Of a stretch of DNA of 64,000 nucleotides, positions 1 to 8,848 are shown piece by piece. The stretch covers positions 25,996 through 89,995 of the forward strand of contig JADZBO010000158.1 of the NCBI GenBank assembly GCA_020851995.1. Direction: 5' to 3'. This stretch comes from Burkholderiaceae bacterium. Lineage in GTDB: Bacteria > Pseudomonadota > Gammaproteobacteria > Burkholderiales > Burkholderiaceae_B. The position numbers and the translations under genes were made by a program. A model generated the notes under the pieces. It did no database searches and had not been told where the DNA came from. It was given only the letters and a program-made list of their open reading frames with translations. Positions within the stretch are counted from its first letter, which is position 1, and every line of letters starts with the position of its first letter.

Positions 1-255
1 ATGTACCACGCACAGGAGAAGATCGTGAACGTGCCGGGCGCCGAAATGAGCGGCAAGCGCGGCGGAATACACAATTCGGTCACACGTGCGGTGCTTAAGC
101 CAACCCACATGATCGGTGGCTACGCTCAGCAGGCCTGGGGGTTCAACTACTACGGCACGGTGGGCAGCAATCGGGATGAGTTCGTGATCCTGCGCAAGAT
201 GAAGAAGGTCGATTGGCTCGAAGGGCCGCTGGTTGAGGAAGGGGTCGCAAAATGA
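1..255 (+). CDS. narG: Respiratory nitrate reductase alpha subunit, C-terminal fragment (5' end outside window)
   Basis: YHAQEKIVNVPG...GGIHNSVTR...KPTHMIGGYAQ...NYYGTVGSNRDEFV matches the NarG C-terminus; directly precedes narH with a 4-bp overlap. Confidence 0.95.
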   Translation: MYHAQEKIVNVPGAEMSGKRGGIHNSVTRAVLKPTHMIGGYAQQAWGFNYYGTVGSNRDEFVILRKMKKVDWLEGPLVEEGVAK

Positions 256-1805
256 AAATCCGCGCACAAATCGGCATGGTGCTGAATCTGGACAAGTGCA
301 TTGGCTGTCACACATGTTCCGTGACTTGCAAGAACGTCTGGACCAGCCGCGATGGCGTCGAATACGCCTGGTTCAACAACGTTGAAACCAAGCCCGGCAT
401 TGGCTACCCGAAGCAATGGGAAAACCAGAAGAAGTGGAAAGGTGGCTGGGAGCGCACCGCGGCCGGCAAGCTCGAGCCGCGCCAGGGCGGTCGCCTGCGG
501 ATTCTCGCCAATATCTTTGCCAATCCCAATTTGCCGTCGATCGACGACTACTACGAGCCGTTTACCTTCGACTACGAGCATTTGCAGAACGCACCATTGT
601 CACAGACACCGCCCACGGCCAGGCCGATTTCGGTGATCACCGGCAAGAAGATGGACAAGATCGAGTGGGGTCCCAACTGGGAAGACGATCTGGGCGGCGA
701 GTTCGCTGCGCGCAGTCGCGATGCGCTGTTTGAGGGTGTTCAGAAGGAGATGTACTCGACTTTCGAGAGCACCTTCATGATGTATCTGCCCCGGCTGTGC
801 GAACACTGCCTGAACCCGGCGTGCGTGGCGAGTTGTCCTTCGGGATCGATCTACAAGCGCGAAGACGATGGCATTGTTCTGGTCGATCAGGACAAGTGCC
901 GCGGCTGGCGGATGTGCGTGTCGGGCTGCCCCTACAAGAAGATTTATTACAACTGGCAAAGCGGCAAGGCGGAGAAGTGCACGTTCTGCTACCCGCGTAT
1001 TGAGGCCGGGCAGCCCACGGTCTGCTCCGAAACCTGCGTGGGCCGCATTCGCTATCTCGGCGTGCTGCTCTATGACGCGGATCAGATCGAGGCGGCTGCA
1101 TCGGTCGCCGGCGAGCAGGATCTCTATCAAAGCCAGCTCGATCTCTTCCTGGATCCGAACGACCCCGCCATCATCGAAGAGGCCCGTCGTCAGGGCATCC
1201 CCGAAGCCTGGCTTGAGTCGGCCCGCCGTTCGCCGGTCTACAAGATGGCCGTCGAATGGAAGGTCGCCTTCCCCTTGCACCCGGAATACCGGACCCTTCC
1301 CATGGTCTGGTACATCCCGCCGCTCTCGCCGATCCAGTCGGCTGCCGAGGCAGGCCATATGGGCATGAATGGCATTATTCCGGACGTCAAGAGCCTGCGG
1401 ATCCCCGTACGCTACCTGGCGAACCTGCTGACCGCTGGCAAGGAAGAACCCGTGCTGCACGCCCTGGAGCGACTGCTTGCGATGCGTGCCTACAAGCGCG
1501 CGCAGGTCGTACACCAGCAGGCGGATGATGCGGTGCTCGCCCAGGTCGGGCTTGATGCCGCGACTGTGGAAGACATGTACCAGATCATGGCGATCGCCAA
1601 CTACGAGGATCGCTTTGTCGTGCCGAGCAGCCACAAGGAAATGGCCGAGGACAGCTTCAATGAGAAGGGCAGTTGCGGGTTTACCTTTGGCAACGGTTGT
1701 TCTGGCGGGACTTCGGAAGGCACGCTGTTCGGGCGCAAGAAGCACGGCAGCGACATCTTCATTGACATGCCCAAATCGCGCAAGGCGCGCGTCGAGTCAC
1801 TCTGA
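252..1805 (+). CDS. narH: Nitrate reductase beta subunit
   Basis: Four Cys clusters (CIGCHTCSVTCKNVW, CEHCLNPACVASCPSG, CRGWRMCVSGCPYKKIYYNW, CTFCYPRIE) typical of NarH. Confidence 0.97.
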   Translation: MKIRAQIGMVLNLDKCIGCHTCSVTCKNVWTSRDGVEYAWFNNVETKPGIGYPKQWENQKKWKGGWERTAAGKLEPRQGGRLRILANIFANPNLPSIDDYYEPFTFDYEHLQNAPLSQTPPTARPISVITGKKMDKIEWGPNWEDDLGGEFAARSRDALFEGVQKEMYSTFESTFMMYLPRLCEHCLNPACVASCPSGSIYKREDDGIVLVDQDKCRGWRMCVSGCPYKKIYYNWQSGKAEKCTFCYPRIEAGQPTVCSETCVGRIRYLGVLLYDADQIEAAASVAGEQDLYQSQLDLFLDPNDPAIIEEARRQGIPEAWLESARRSPVYKMAVEWKVAFPLHPEYRTLPMVWYIPPLSPIQSAAEAGHMGMNGIIPDVKSLRIPVRYLANLLTAGKEEPVLHALERLLAMRAYKRAQVVHQQADDAVLAQVGLDAATVEDMYQIMAIANYEDRFVVPSSHKEMAEDSFNEKGSCGFTFGNGCSGGTSEGTLFGRKKHGSDIFIDMPKSRKARVESL

Positions 1806-1871
1806 CGTCATGCGCTCACGCCGACACCAAACCACCCCACGCCCGCGCGCTGCGCGGGTCGGAGACTTCTG

Positions 1872-2534
1872 ATGCAAGAGTTCAAACTTCTATCCGCCTT
1901 GTTGTGTTATCCCGAACCAGAACTGCTAGCGGAGCTTCCTGCGATCCGGCAGATGGCACGCGACGCCGAGTCGCTGCGCGATCGTCTCGATCCGTTGCTG
2001 GATTACCTGACCGCGCATTCTCTGATCGAGTTGCAGGAAAACTATGTGGCGACGTTCGATCGCAGGCCCTCGCACAGCCTGCACCTGTTCGAGCACATAC
2101 ATGGCGAGAGCCGCGATCGTGGTCAGGCCATGGTGGATCTGCTCGCTGAATACCGGCAACATGGTTTTGATCTGGTGACGACCGAGTTGCCGGATTATGT
2201 GCCGCTGTTTCTCGAATTCCTGTCGGAGCTGCCGCAGGATCAGGTCCAGCCCTTACTGGGTGATGCGATTCACGTGCTGGCGGTGCTTGGGGATAAATTG
2301 CAGTCAAACGCCAGCCCCTATGCGTGCATTTTCACGGTGATCCGCGCGCTTTGCACCACGGAACCCCAACCCTTTATCGAGCCACCAGTGCGCGATATGG
2401 ACGAAGCGCTCGAGGTTTTCGGGCCGGGTGCCGATGGGGTCGAGCCGCTTTTGCGACCGTCCGACGCGCAAACAATTCAGTTCTATCCGAAATCATCGCG
2501 GCAGGGTGCACCCGCACCCGCCCGCGCTTGCTGA
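1872..2534 (+). CDS. narJ: Nitrate reductase molybdenum cofactor assembly chaperone
   Basis: LLSALLCYPEPEL..., LFEHIHGESRDRGQAMVDLL, DYVPLFLEFLS; position between narH and narI. Confidence 0.95.
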   Translation: MQEFKLLSALLCYPEPELLAELPAIRQMARDAESLRDRLDPLLDYLTAHSLIELQENYVATFDRRPSHSLHLFEHIHGESRDRGQAMVDLLAEYRQHGFDLVTTELPDYVPLFLEFLSELPQDQVQPLLGDAIHVLAVLGDKLQSNASPYACIFTVIRALCTTEPQPFIEPPVRDMDEALEVFGPGADGVEPLLRPSDAQTIQFYPKSSRQGAPAPARAC

Positions 2535-2553
2535 AGCCCAAGGGGAGCGCAAC

Positions 2554-3237
2554 ATGAACAACCTCAATCAGTTCGTATTCGGGATTTATCCGTACATCGC
2601 CCTGACGATCTTTCTGCTCGGCAGTCTGGCACGGTTTGAACGAGAGCAGTACACGTGGAAGAGCGACTCGTCGCAGATGCTGTATCAGGGGCAACTGCGG
2701 CTGGGGAACATCCTCTTTCACATCGGAATTCTCGGCCTGTTCTTCGGCCACCTGGTCGGTCTGCTGACCCCGGTGTGGGTTTGGGATGCCCTCGGCGTGA
2801 CGCACTCTCTGAAGCAGATGGTGGCGATCGTCGCAGGTGGTGTGATGGGAGCGATCTGCCTCATCGGACTGCTCATATTGATACAGCGCCGCTTTACCAA
2901 TGCCCGGATCTCGGCGGTGACCCGCACGGGTGACAAGGTGTTGCTACTGTGGATTCTCTGCTCTCTGTTATTGGGGCTGGCAACGATCTTCGTATCGTTG
3001 CAGCACCGTGACGGCGAGGAAATGGTCCAGCTCATGACCTGGGCGCAGCATGTGATGACCTTCCGGGGCGATGCAGCGTCGTATATGGAGAATGCATCAC
3101 CGATCTTCAAGCTGCACATGTTCATGGGCATGACCCTGTTCGTGATCTTTCCGTTCACGCGGTTGGTGCATGTATGGAGCGGGTTCGCTTCTGTCACCTA
3201 TCTCGGTCGCCCGTGGCAACTGGTTCGCCGGCGCTAA
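2554..3237 (+). CDS. narI: Respiratory nitrate reductase gamma subunit (cytochrome b)
   Basis: MNNLNQFVFGIYPYIALTIFLLGSLARFEREQYTWKSDSSQ; start placed at ATG 2554 inside the larger 2428..3237 ORF. Confidence 0.95.
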   Translation: MNNLNQFVFGIYPYIALTIFLLGSLARFEREQYTWKSDSSQMLYQGQLRLGNILFHIGILGLFFGHLVGLLTPVWVWDALGVTHSLKQMVAIVAGGVMGAICLIGLLILIQRRFTNARISAVTRTGDKVLLLWILCSLLLGLATIFVSLQHRDGEEMVQLMTWAQHVMTFRGDAASYMENASPIFKLHMFMGMTLFVIFPFTRLVHVWSGFASVTYLGRPWQLVRRR

Positions 3238-3249
3238 AAGGAGGGAGTC

Positions 3250-4014
3250 ATGGCTATCCGCATCAATGGAAAGGAATTGACCGACGCGGCGATCGAAGCC
3301 GAGATCGCCAATCATGCGCAGGCCGAGCGGCCATTGGACGAGGCTCTGCGCGTGCTTGCGATCCAGCAAATCGTTCTTGACGAGGCGGCTGATCAAGGCA
3401 TCGACGTATCTAATCCGGAGCAGGCCACCGCTGAGTTGCTCGACCGGAACGTCACGGTGCGCGAGGCAACGGCCGAGGAGTGCCGTCGACACTACGATGC
3501 AAACACTGCGCGGTTCACCGTGGGCGAATTGGTGGAGGTCAGCCACATCCTCTTTCAGGTGACCCCGTCAGTCGATCTGGAATTGCTGCGCCGAAAAGCA
3601 GGCGATGTCCTTGAGCGTTTGCGTTTGGAACCCGATTCGTTCGAGGCGCTCGCAGCGGAGTGTTCGAATTGTCCCTCTTCGCGAATCGGCGGCAGTCTGG
3701 GGCAGATTTCGCGCGGCGATACGGTTCCTGAATTCGAACGCGCGGCCTTCGGTGCGCAGGAGCAGGGATTGATCGGACGTTTGATCGAAACCCGCTTCGG
3801 TCTGCACATCGTTCGGATCGATCGCCGGATTCAGGGCAGACTGCTTCCATTTGAACAGGTGCAGGGGCAAATTGCGCAGGCGCTTGGCGCCGCGCTCGCC
3901 GACAGGGCGGCCAGGGACTTCGTTTCACGGCTGGTCGCAGCTGCGCAGATCGAAGGCATCGTGCTTGAACCCGGCGGCGAGAGCCTGCTGCCGCACAGTC
4001 ACGCTGACCACTGA
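3250..4014 (+). CDS. PpiC-type (parvulin) peptidyl-prolyl cis-trans isomerase associated with the nar operon
   Basis: VSHILFQVTP...FEALAAECSNCPSSRIGGSLGQISRGDTVPEFERAAFG...ETRFGLHIVRIDRR parvulin motif; 12 bp after narI. Confidence 0.9.
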   Translation: MAIRINGKELTDAAIEAEIANHAQAERPLDEALRVLAIQQIVLDEAADQGIDVSNPEQATAELLDRNVTVREATAEECRRHYDANTARFTVGELVEVSHILFQVTPSVDLELLRRKAGDVLERLRLEPDSFEALAAECSNCPSSRIGGSLGQISRGDTVPEFERAAFGAQEQGLIGRLIETRFGLHIVRIDRRIQGRLLPFEQVQGQIAQALGAALADRAARDFVSRLVAAAQIEGIVLEPGGESLLPHSHADH

Positions 4015-4221
4015 ACGGCCGGCGAGTGATGCCCGAGTGTGGCGGCTCTGGCTGACTGCTTGCCGTCTGACTGGTTGAAAAGAAGGGGTCGATCCGTGCA
4101 CGACTGACTGGCCTCGGGTCACAGCCACTGATGTGTTGATTCGTTGTCGTTTTGGCAGGTGTTTTTTTGACTATTGTCTAAGGCAGACGATCGCGGCACA
4201 ATGCGGCAACCTCCAATCAGG

Positions 4222-4569
4222 ATGACAATGCCCGCAAACGCGCTCCGCGAGCCCCTCAGCCGGAACTGGCCACAACTGCTGGTGTTTGTCGCGGGCTATG
4301 GTTTTGTGCTCTACACCAAGGGCTGGGACTGGGCTGTTGCAGGCTGGACATTCGCGGGATCCTTACTCGTTCTGCTTGCCTATCCGGTGATTGCGCAGCA
4401 CGCCGTGCTGCGCAAGACGTTCGCGTATGGCATCTTTTTTGTAACCCCTGTCCTTTCCCTGACAGACCAGATCTCCGTGCTGACGGGCTTTGGCGGAAGT
4501 GGCGCTTCTTTGCCCTGGGTGGCGTGTACGGCGCCCGTTGAATTCTTCTGGATCAATTCGTGCAGTTAA
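4222..4569 (+). CDS. Hypothetical integral membrane protein (start uncertain; possible C-terminal frameshift)
   Basis: Hydrophobic segments (LLVFVAGYGFVLY, AGSLLVLLAYPVIA, YGIFFVTPVLSLTD); ORF 4174..4569 opens with TTG, ATG at 4222/4228 more plausible. Confidence 0.5.
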   Translation: MTMPANALREPLSRNWPQLLVFVAGYGFVLYTKGWDWAVAGWTFAGSLLVLLAYPVIAQHAVLRKTFAYGIFFVTPVLSLTDQISVLTGFGGSGASLPWVACTAPVEFFWINSCS

Positions 4570-5195
4570 CCGGCCTCACCATTCTGCTGATCGGCGCGAG
4601 TCATCTCGCGACTCCAACCTATCTCGTCGGTCCGTTGCACGACGGGTTGGTTGCGCAAGGTGCGCGCGTTCACAGTATCGGGATTTGCGGTACCACACCG
4701 AGCGATTGGTCGAAGGTGACCGAAGGCAGTTGCGGTGGCGTCGAACGCATTGACCGCGCGCCACCCAAGGTACTGATTTCCCGCGCCGCGAAGACCACGC
4801 CGCTGCGCACACTGGTGACAGATGAAAAGCCGGATCTGGTGATCGTGGTGATGGGCGACACGCTGGCGAACTACGCCAAAAAGGATACTTTCGACAGAAA
4901 CTGGGTGACCAGGGAAGTCTGGACCCTGACGCGCGAGTTCACGCAGACGAATGTGAACTGTATCTGGGTGGGCCCGTCCTGGGGGACCGATGGCTTTCCG
5001 GCGGGCAAGACGAATGCGCGTGTCAAAGAGGTTGCCGAATTTCTGTCCCCGCGTGTCAAGCCCTGCACGTACCTCGATTCGCTCAAGATGTCCAAGCCCG
5101 GCCAGTGGAAGACCTCGGACGGCCAGCATTTCTACCAGGAGGGATACAAGGCCTGGAGCGACTCAATCATCAAATCGATCAAGGCGTTGCCCTGA
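4560..5195 (+). CDS. SGNH/GDSL-type hydrolase
   Basis: ILLIGASH (block I-like), VVMGDTLANY (block III-like) and DGQH (DxxH, block V); GTG start overlapping the preceding ORF. Confidence 0.7.
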   Translation: MQLTGLTILLIGASHLATPTYLVGPLHDGLVAQGARVHSIGICGTTPSDWSKVTEGSCGGVERIDRAPPKVLISRAAKTTPLRTLVTDEKPDLVIVVMGDTLANYAKKDTFDRNWVTREVWTLTREFTQTNVNCIWVGPSWGTDGFPAGKTNARVKEVAEFLSPRVKPCTYLDSLKMSKPGQWKTSDGQHFYQEGYKAWSDSIIKSIKALP

Positions 5196-5288
5196 CCGGA
5201 CACGCCACACTGCGAAGTCGGATTCCAGAATTAATATCAAAAATACGATACAGTGGCGCCTTGGCTAAATTTTTTTGCAAGGTAAGGT

Positions 5289-6218
5289 TTGGGCTGGATC
5301 ACCCTGGTGGCGAATGCTGTGCGAGCAGAGATGCAGTTTGCCTGTCAGACGGTCGACTGGGGGAGGCGTTCGCCTGGCAAGTCATTTGAACTGATTGCAA
5401 AATCGGTTATGCGGCTGCTGTTCTTCTTTCCCTGCACTGTTCGCCTTGCGCGTGCCTTAGCTGTGCTTGATTGTCCGGAGTTGCAGACACAAAACGCCGG
5501 CGTTTTCCTGAAACATCTGCGCAAGGCCTATGCCAGTAATCTATCCACTGCAGAGCGTGCGCGCATTGTTGCGCATCACTACAGCGTGGTGCGCGAACGC
5601 CTGGGGCTGAATTTTCTCAGTAATTCGATCGACCGCGGAGTGTGCGTCTGGTCGGCCAATGACGATCCGATGGGGCCCCGAATAATCGCCAGAACGGCAA
5701 ATCAGTATGACTTCGAAAGTGAATTGAATTTACAGTTCATTCTGGGTTCCGAGTTGCTCTACATCATGAGCGCCGTCGTGGCGCCGGGAACGCTCTGGCA
5801 GAGCGATGAGCCTTCCGTGATGGTCATCACGCGCGTACAGGGCATCCGCTTGAAGACCCCACAGATGAAAGCGGCAACCGCGATTTGCGGCGATTGCGCT
5901 CCTCGGCTCTTGCTTTTCGCGGCAATGGAAGGGCTTGCGATCTCGCTGGGAGTAAGTCAGATCATCGGTATCGGCGTGCGCCAGCAAATCGCCACCGCGT
6001 TCGGATCGGTCAAGTCCCCGAGTTTTAATGAGAACTACGATCTGTTCTGGCGCAGTCTGAACGGACATTTTCGTCTCGACGGCAACTACAACCTGACCGC
6101 ACCGTCGCTGCACACGTCATTGGATAGCGTTCCGTCCAAGCATCGCACCCGATCGCTGCATCGGCGCATTTATCGCGACCTGGTGATGCGAAGCGTTATA
6201 AAAGAATTTCGGAAGTGA
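5289..6218 (+). CDS. DUF535 / VirK-YbjX family protein (start uncertain)
   Basis: ELNLQFILGSELLYIMSAVVAPG...ITRVQG...APRLLLFAAMEGLAISLGVSQIIGIG...ENYDLFWRSLNG resembles the DUF535 core pattern. Confidence 0.6.
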   Translation: MGWITLVANAVRAEMQFACQTVDWGRRSPGKSFELIAKSVMRLLFFFPCTVRLARALAVLDCPELQTQNAGVFLKHLRKAYASNLSTAERARIVAHHYSVVRERLGLNFLSNSIDRGVCVWSANDDPMGPRIIARTANQYDFESELNLQFILGSELLYIMSAVVAPGTLWQSDEPSVMVITRVQGIRLKTPQMKAATAICGDCAPRLLLFAAMEGLAISLGVSQIIGIGVRQQIATAFGSVKSPSFNENYDLFWRSLNGHFRLDGNYNLTAPSLHTSLDSVPSKHRTRSLHRRIYRDLVMRSVIKEFRK

Positions 6219-6361
6219 TGCGATTCAGGCATCACGACCGCGATGCCGTTTCACATGACACTTGGCATTCCAATACTTGCGAGTCGCTTCCCGGGAAAAT
6301 AATTGGCCAGGAATTGATCATGCAGCGCAAGCCGTGTCGGACACCCCCGCACGCTTCATCA

Positions 6362-7165
6362 TTACCGCTCAAGTGGATTTCCCATGGCCGCATTGGCTTC
6401 GCTCGCTTTAGCTGGCCCGCGTAAAAAGCGCGCAACGGCAACGGCCGCGAGCACACCGATCAGCGACCCGCAGGGATACACCCAATAAGTCGAAAAATCG
6501 CCTCGGGCAAAGTCCGGTCCGAACGCCCTGGCCGGATTAAAGGCCGCACCTTCGAAGGGGCCGCCCATCGTGCCCATGGCCATTACATAGGCGCCCACGG
6601 CAAGCGGAACGGAACTGCCATCGAGTTTAGGGCCGTTCGTCATGCCGAGTACCAGCAACACCATGCCAAAGGTCAGGATTGCCTCGAGCGCAACCGCCTG
6701 GTAAAGCATACCCGGTTGCGGGACGGTGGCCGCCAGATTCCCGCCGGTGCCAAACAGCGCGGCGGCGACACATGAGCCCGCTGCCGCGGCGACCAGTTGC
6801 ACGACTATGTAAAGGCACGCCATGGGCATGCCAATATCGCCGCGCAGTGCGAAACCCAGTGTCATGGCCGGGTTGAAGTGCGAGGAAATATCGCCCAGGA
6901 AAAAAATGGCCGCCACGAGCCAGAGCGCAGCAACGGCTGAGAGAATGAAGGCAAACTGGTAGGGCGCAAGCGTGGCGCCCCCATAGCCAGCCAGGATCGC
7001 TGCGCCACCCGACAAAACAAAAGTCAACCCGGACGTGCCGATAAACTCCGAGACCAGTCGCCTTGCGCGATGATCGTTACTTTTCCAGTCTGCGTAAAAG
7101 CGATCACCGACTTGCTGCCGCAGAGCCTGCTGACCCGAAAGCTCACTATTGGGGGGGGCGCTCAT
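6362..7165 (-). CDS. MIP/aquaporin family channel
   Basis: Two NPA motifs (SHFNPAMTLGFALRG and AAFNPARAFGPD) in a six-helix hydrophobic protein. Confidence 0.92.
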   Translation of the reverse strand: MSAPPNSELSGQQALRQQVGDRFYADWKSNDHRARRLVSEFIGTSGLTFVLSGGAAILAGYGGATLAPYQFAFILSAVAALWLVAAIFFLGDISSHFNPAMTLGFALRGDIGMPMACLYIVVQLVAAAAGSCVAAALFGTGGNLAATVPQPGMLYQAVALEAILTFGMVLLVLGMTNGPKLDGSSVPLAVGAYVMAMGTMGGPFEGAAFNPARAFGPDFARGDFSTYWVYPCGSLIGVLAAVAVARFLRGPAKASEANAAMGNPLER

Positions 7166-7178
7166 TGCCTTGCTCCCA

Positions 7179-8645
7179 TCAGACTTTGGTGGCTGGCACG
7201 TCCGCGGAGCCAGGGTGCGTCATATTGATCGGCACCACAATCCGATCGTAAAGCGCTTCGTCGACGCCCTTGGCCAATGCCGCTTGTTTCAGGGTTGTAT
7301 TGTTGTCGATTGCATAATGCGCAATTTCGGATGCCTTGTCATAGCCGATCACGGGCGAAAGCGCCGTCACCATCATGACCGAGCGCTCGATATTCGACTT
7401 GATCTGCGCCTCATTGACGACGGCGCCTTCGACCATGAATTCACGGAAGTGATCGCACATGTCAGCCATGATCAGGGCAGAGTGCAAATAGTTGCTGATC
7501 AGGATGGGCCTGAAGGCATTAAGCTCGAAATTGCCCTCCGATCCTCCCATCTGAACTGCGACATCCGAACCCATGATCTGGATGCACACCATGAGCATGG
7601 CCTCTGCCTGCGTCGGGTTGACCTTTCCTGGCATGATCGACGAACCGGGCTCGTTCGAGGGAAAGGTCATCTCCATGAGTCCCGTGCGCGGGCCAGAGCC
7701 AAGCCAGCGCATGTCGTTGGCGATCTTGTACAGCGATACGGCGGCACACTTTAATGCTGCGTGTGCGCGCACCATGCGATCAAGCGTGCCCTGGGCTGTG
7801 AATTTGTTGGTGGCCGTCTTGATGGCAAAGCCGGTCAGTTGTGTCAGTTCAGCCGCCACTGCGTCGCCGAAGCCAACCGGTGAATTCAGGCCGGTACCGA
7901 CAGCCGTGCCGCCCATCGCGACCTGCAGCAGACCCTGGGTCGCGTAGTCCACATCGGCGATCGCATCGTCGAGTGCACCGACGTAGCCTGACCACTCTTG
8001 TCCCACGGTCAGCGGGGTCGCATCCTCAAGGTGCGTACGGCCGATCTTGACGATGGTCGACCATTGCTTTGATTTGGCATCAAGCGCGTCACGCAACCGT
8101 TTCAGGGCAGGGATCGTCTTTTCAGTCGCCATTTTGTAGGCGGCAATATGCATGGCGGTCGGGAACGTGTCGTTGCTCGACTGGCCCATGTTGACGTGGT
8201 CATTGGGATGAACCGGCTCCTGGCTTCCCAGGGTACCTCCCACAAGCTGAATGCACCGGTTCGAAATGACCTCGTTCACGTTCATATTGGATTGCGTACC
8301 CGAGCCGGTTTGCCAGACGTACAAGGGGAACTCGGCGTCGAGTTTGCCGCTGATGACTTCGTCGGCTACTTGCTGGATCAGTTGACCCTTCCAGGCAGGC
8401 AGCCGCCCGGCCTTGGTGTTTACCACCGCTGCGGCTTTCTTGACGAAGCCATAGGCGTGGTAGACCTCTTTGGGCATCTTGTCATGGCCGATGTTGAAGT
8501 GAATCAGGCTGCGCTGGGTTTGTGCGCCCCAGTAGTGGTCTGCGGGTACCTGAACCTTGCCGATGCTGTCGAATTCCTCTCGCAAACCGGTGGTCGAAAG
8601 CCCGATAGGCAAATTCAGGATGGTGGGTGTCGATTCTGTTGTCAT
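7179..8645 (-). CDS. fumC: Class II fumarate hydratase
   Basis: GSGTQSNMNVNEV, SSNDTFPTAMHIAA, signature GSSIMPGKVNP; full length. Confidence 0.97.
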   Translation of the reverse strand: MTTESTPTILNLPIGLSTTGLREEFDSIGKVQVPADHYWGAQTQRSLIHFNIGHDKMPKEVYHAYGFVKKAAAVVNTKAGRLPAWKGQLIQQVADEVISGKLDAEFPLYVWQTGSGTQSNMNVNEVISNRCIQLVGGTLGSQEPVHPNDHVNMGQSSNDTFPTAMHIAAYKMATEKTIPALKRLRDALDAKSKQWSTIVKIGRTHLEDATPLTVGQEWSGYVGALDDAIADVDYATQGLLQVAMGGTAVGTGLNSPVGFGDAVAAELTQLTGFAIKTATNKFTAQGTLDRMVRAHAALKCAAVSLYKIANDMRWLGSGPRTGLMEMTFPSNEPGSSIMPGKVNPTQAEAMLMVCIQIMGSDVAVQMGGSEGNFELNAFRPILISNYLHSALIMADMCDHFREFMVEGAVVNEAQIKSNIERSVMMVTALSPVIGYDKASEIAHYAIDNNTTLKQAALAKGVDEALYDRIVVPINMTHPGSADVPATKV

Positions 8646-8848
8646 GGTTTTCCCTTGGTAGGCAAAGTCAAGCGAGCGTAACGTATGGAAACACGATTGC
8701 TTCGATTAAGTCAGTTTAAACATATTTGGTGTGCAGGACGTTGCATGTGTTGCAACAGCGAACCGTTTGCTTTCCGTCAGTGCGCACACCGCTGGCCATC
8801 CGGATCGACTTGCGCAACCGGCAATTTGCCAGACTGAGGCGTCCCCGC

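Noticed and set aside
600-1745. 381-aa minus-strand ORF opposite narH
   Set aside because: NarH Fe-S motifs are clear on the plus strand.
4132-4200. FNR/Anr-type box downstream of nar
   Set aside because: No TTGAT-N4-ATCAA match found by eye here; only isolated TTGAT half-sites.
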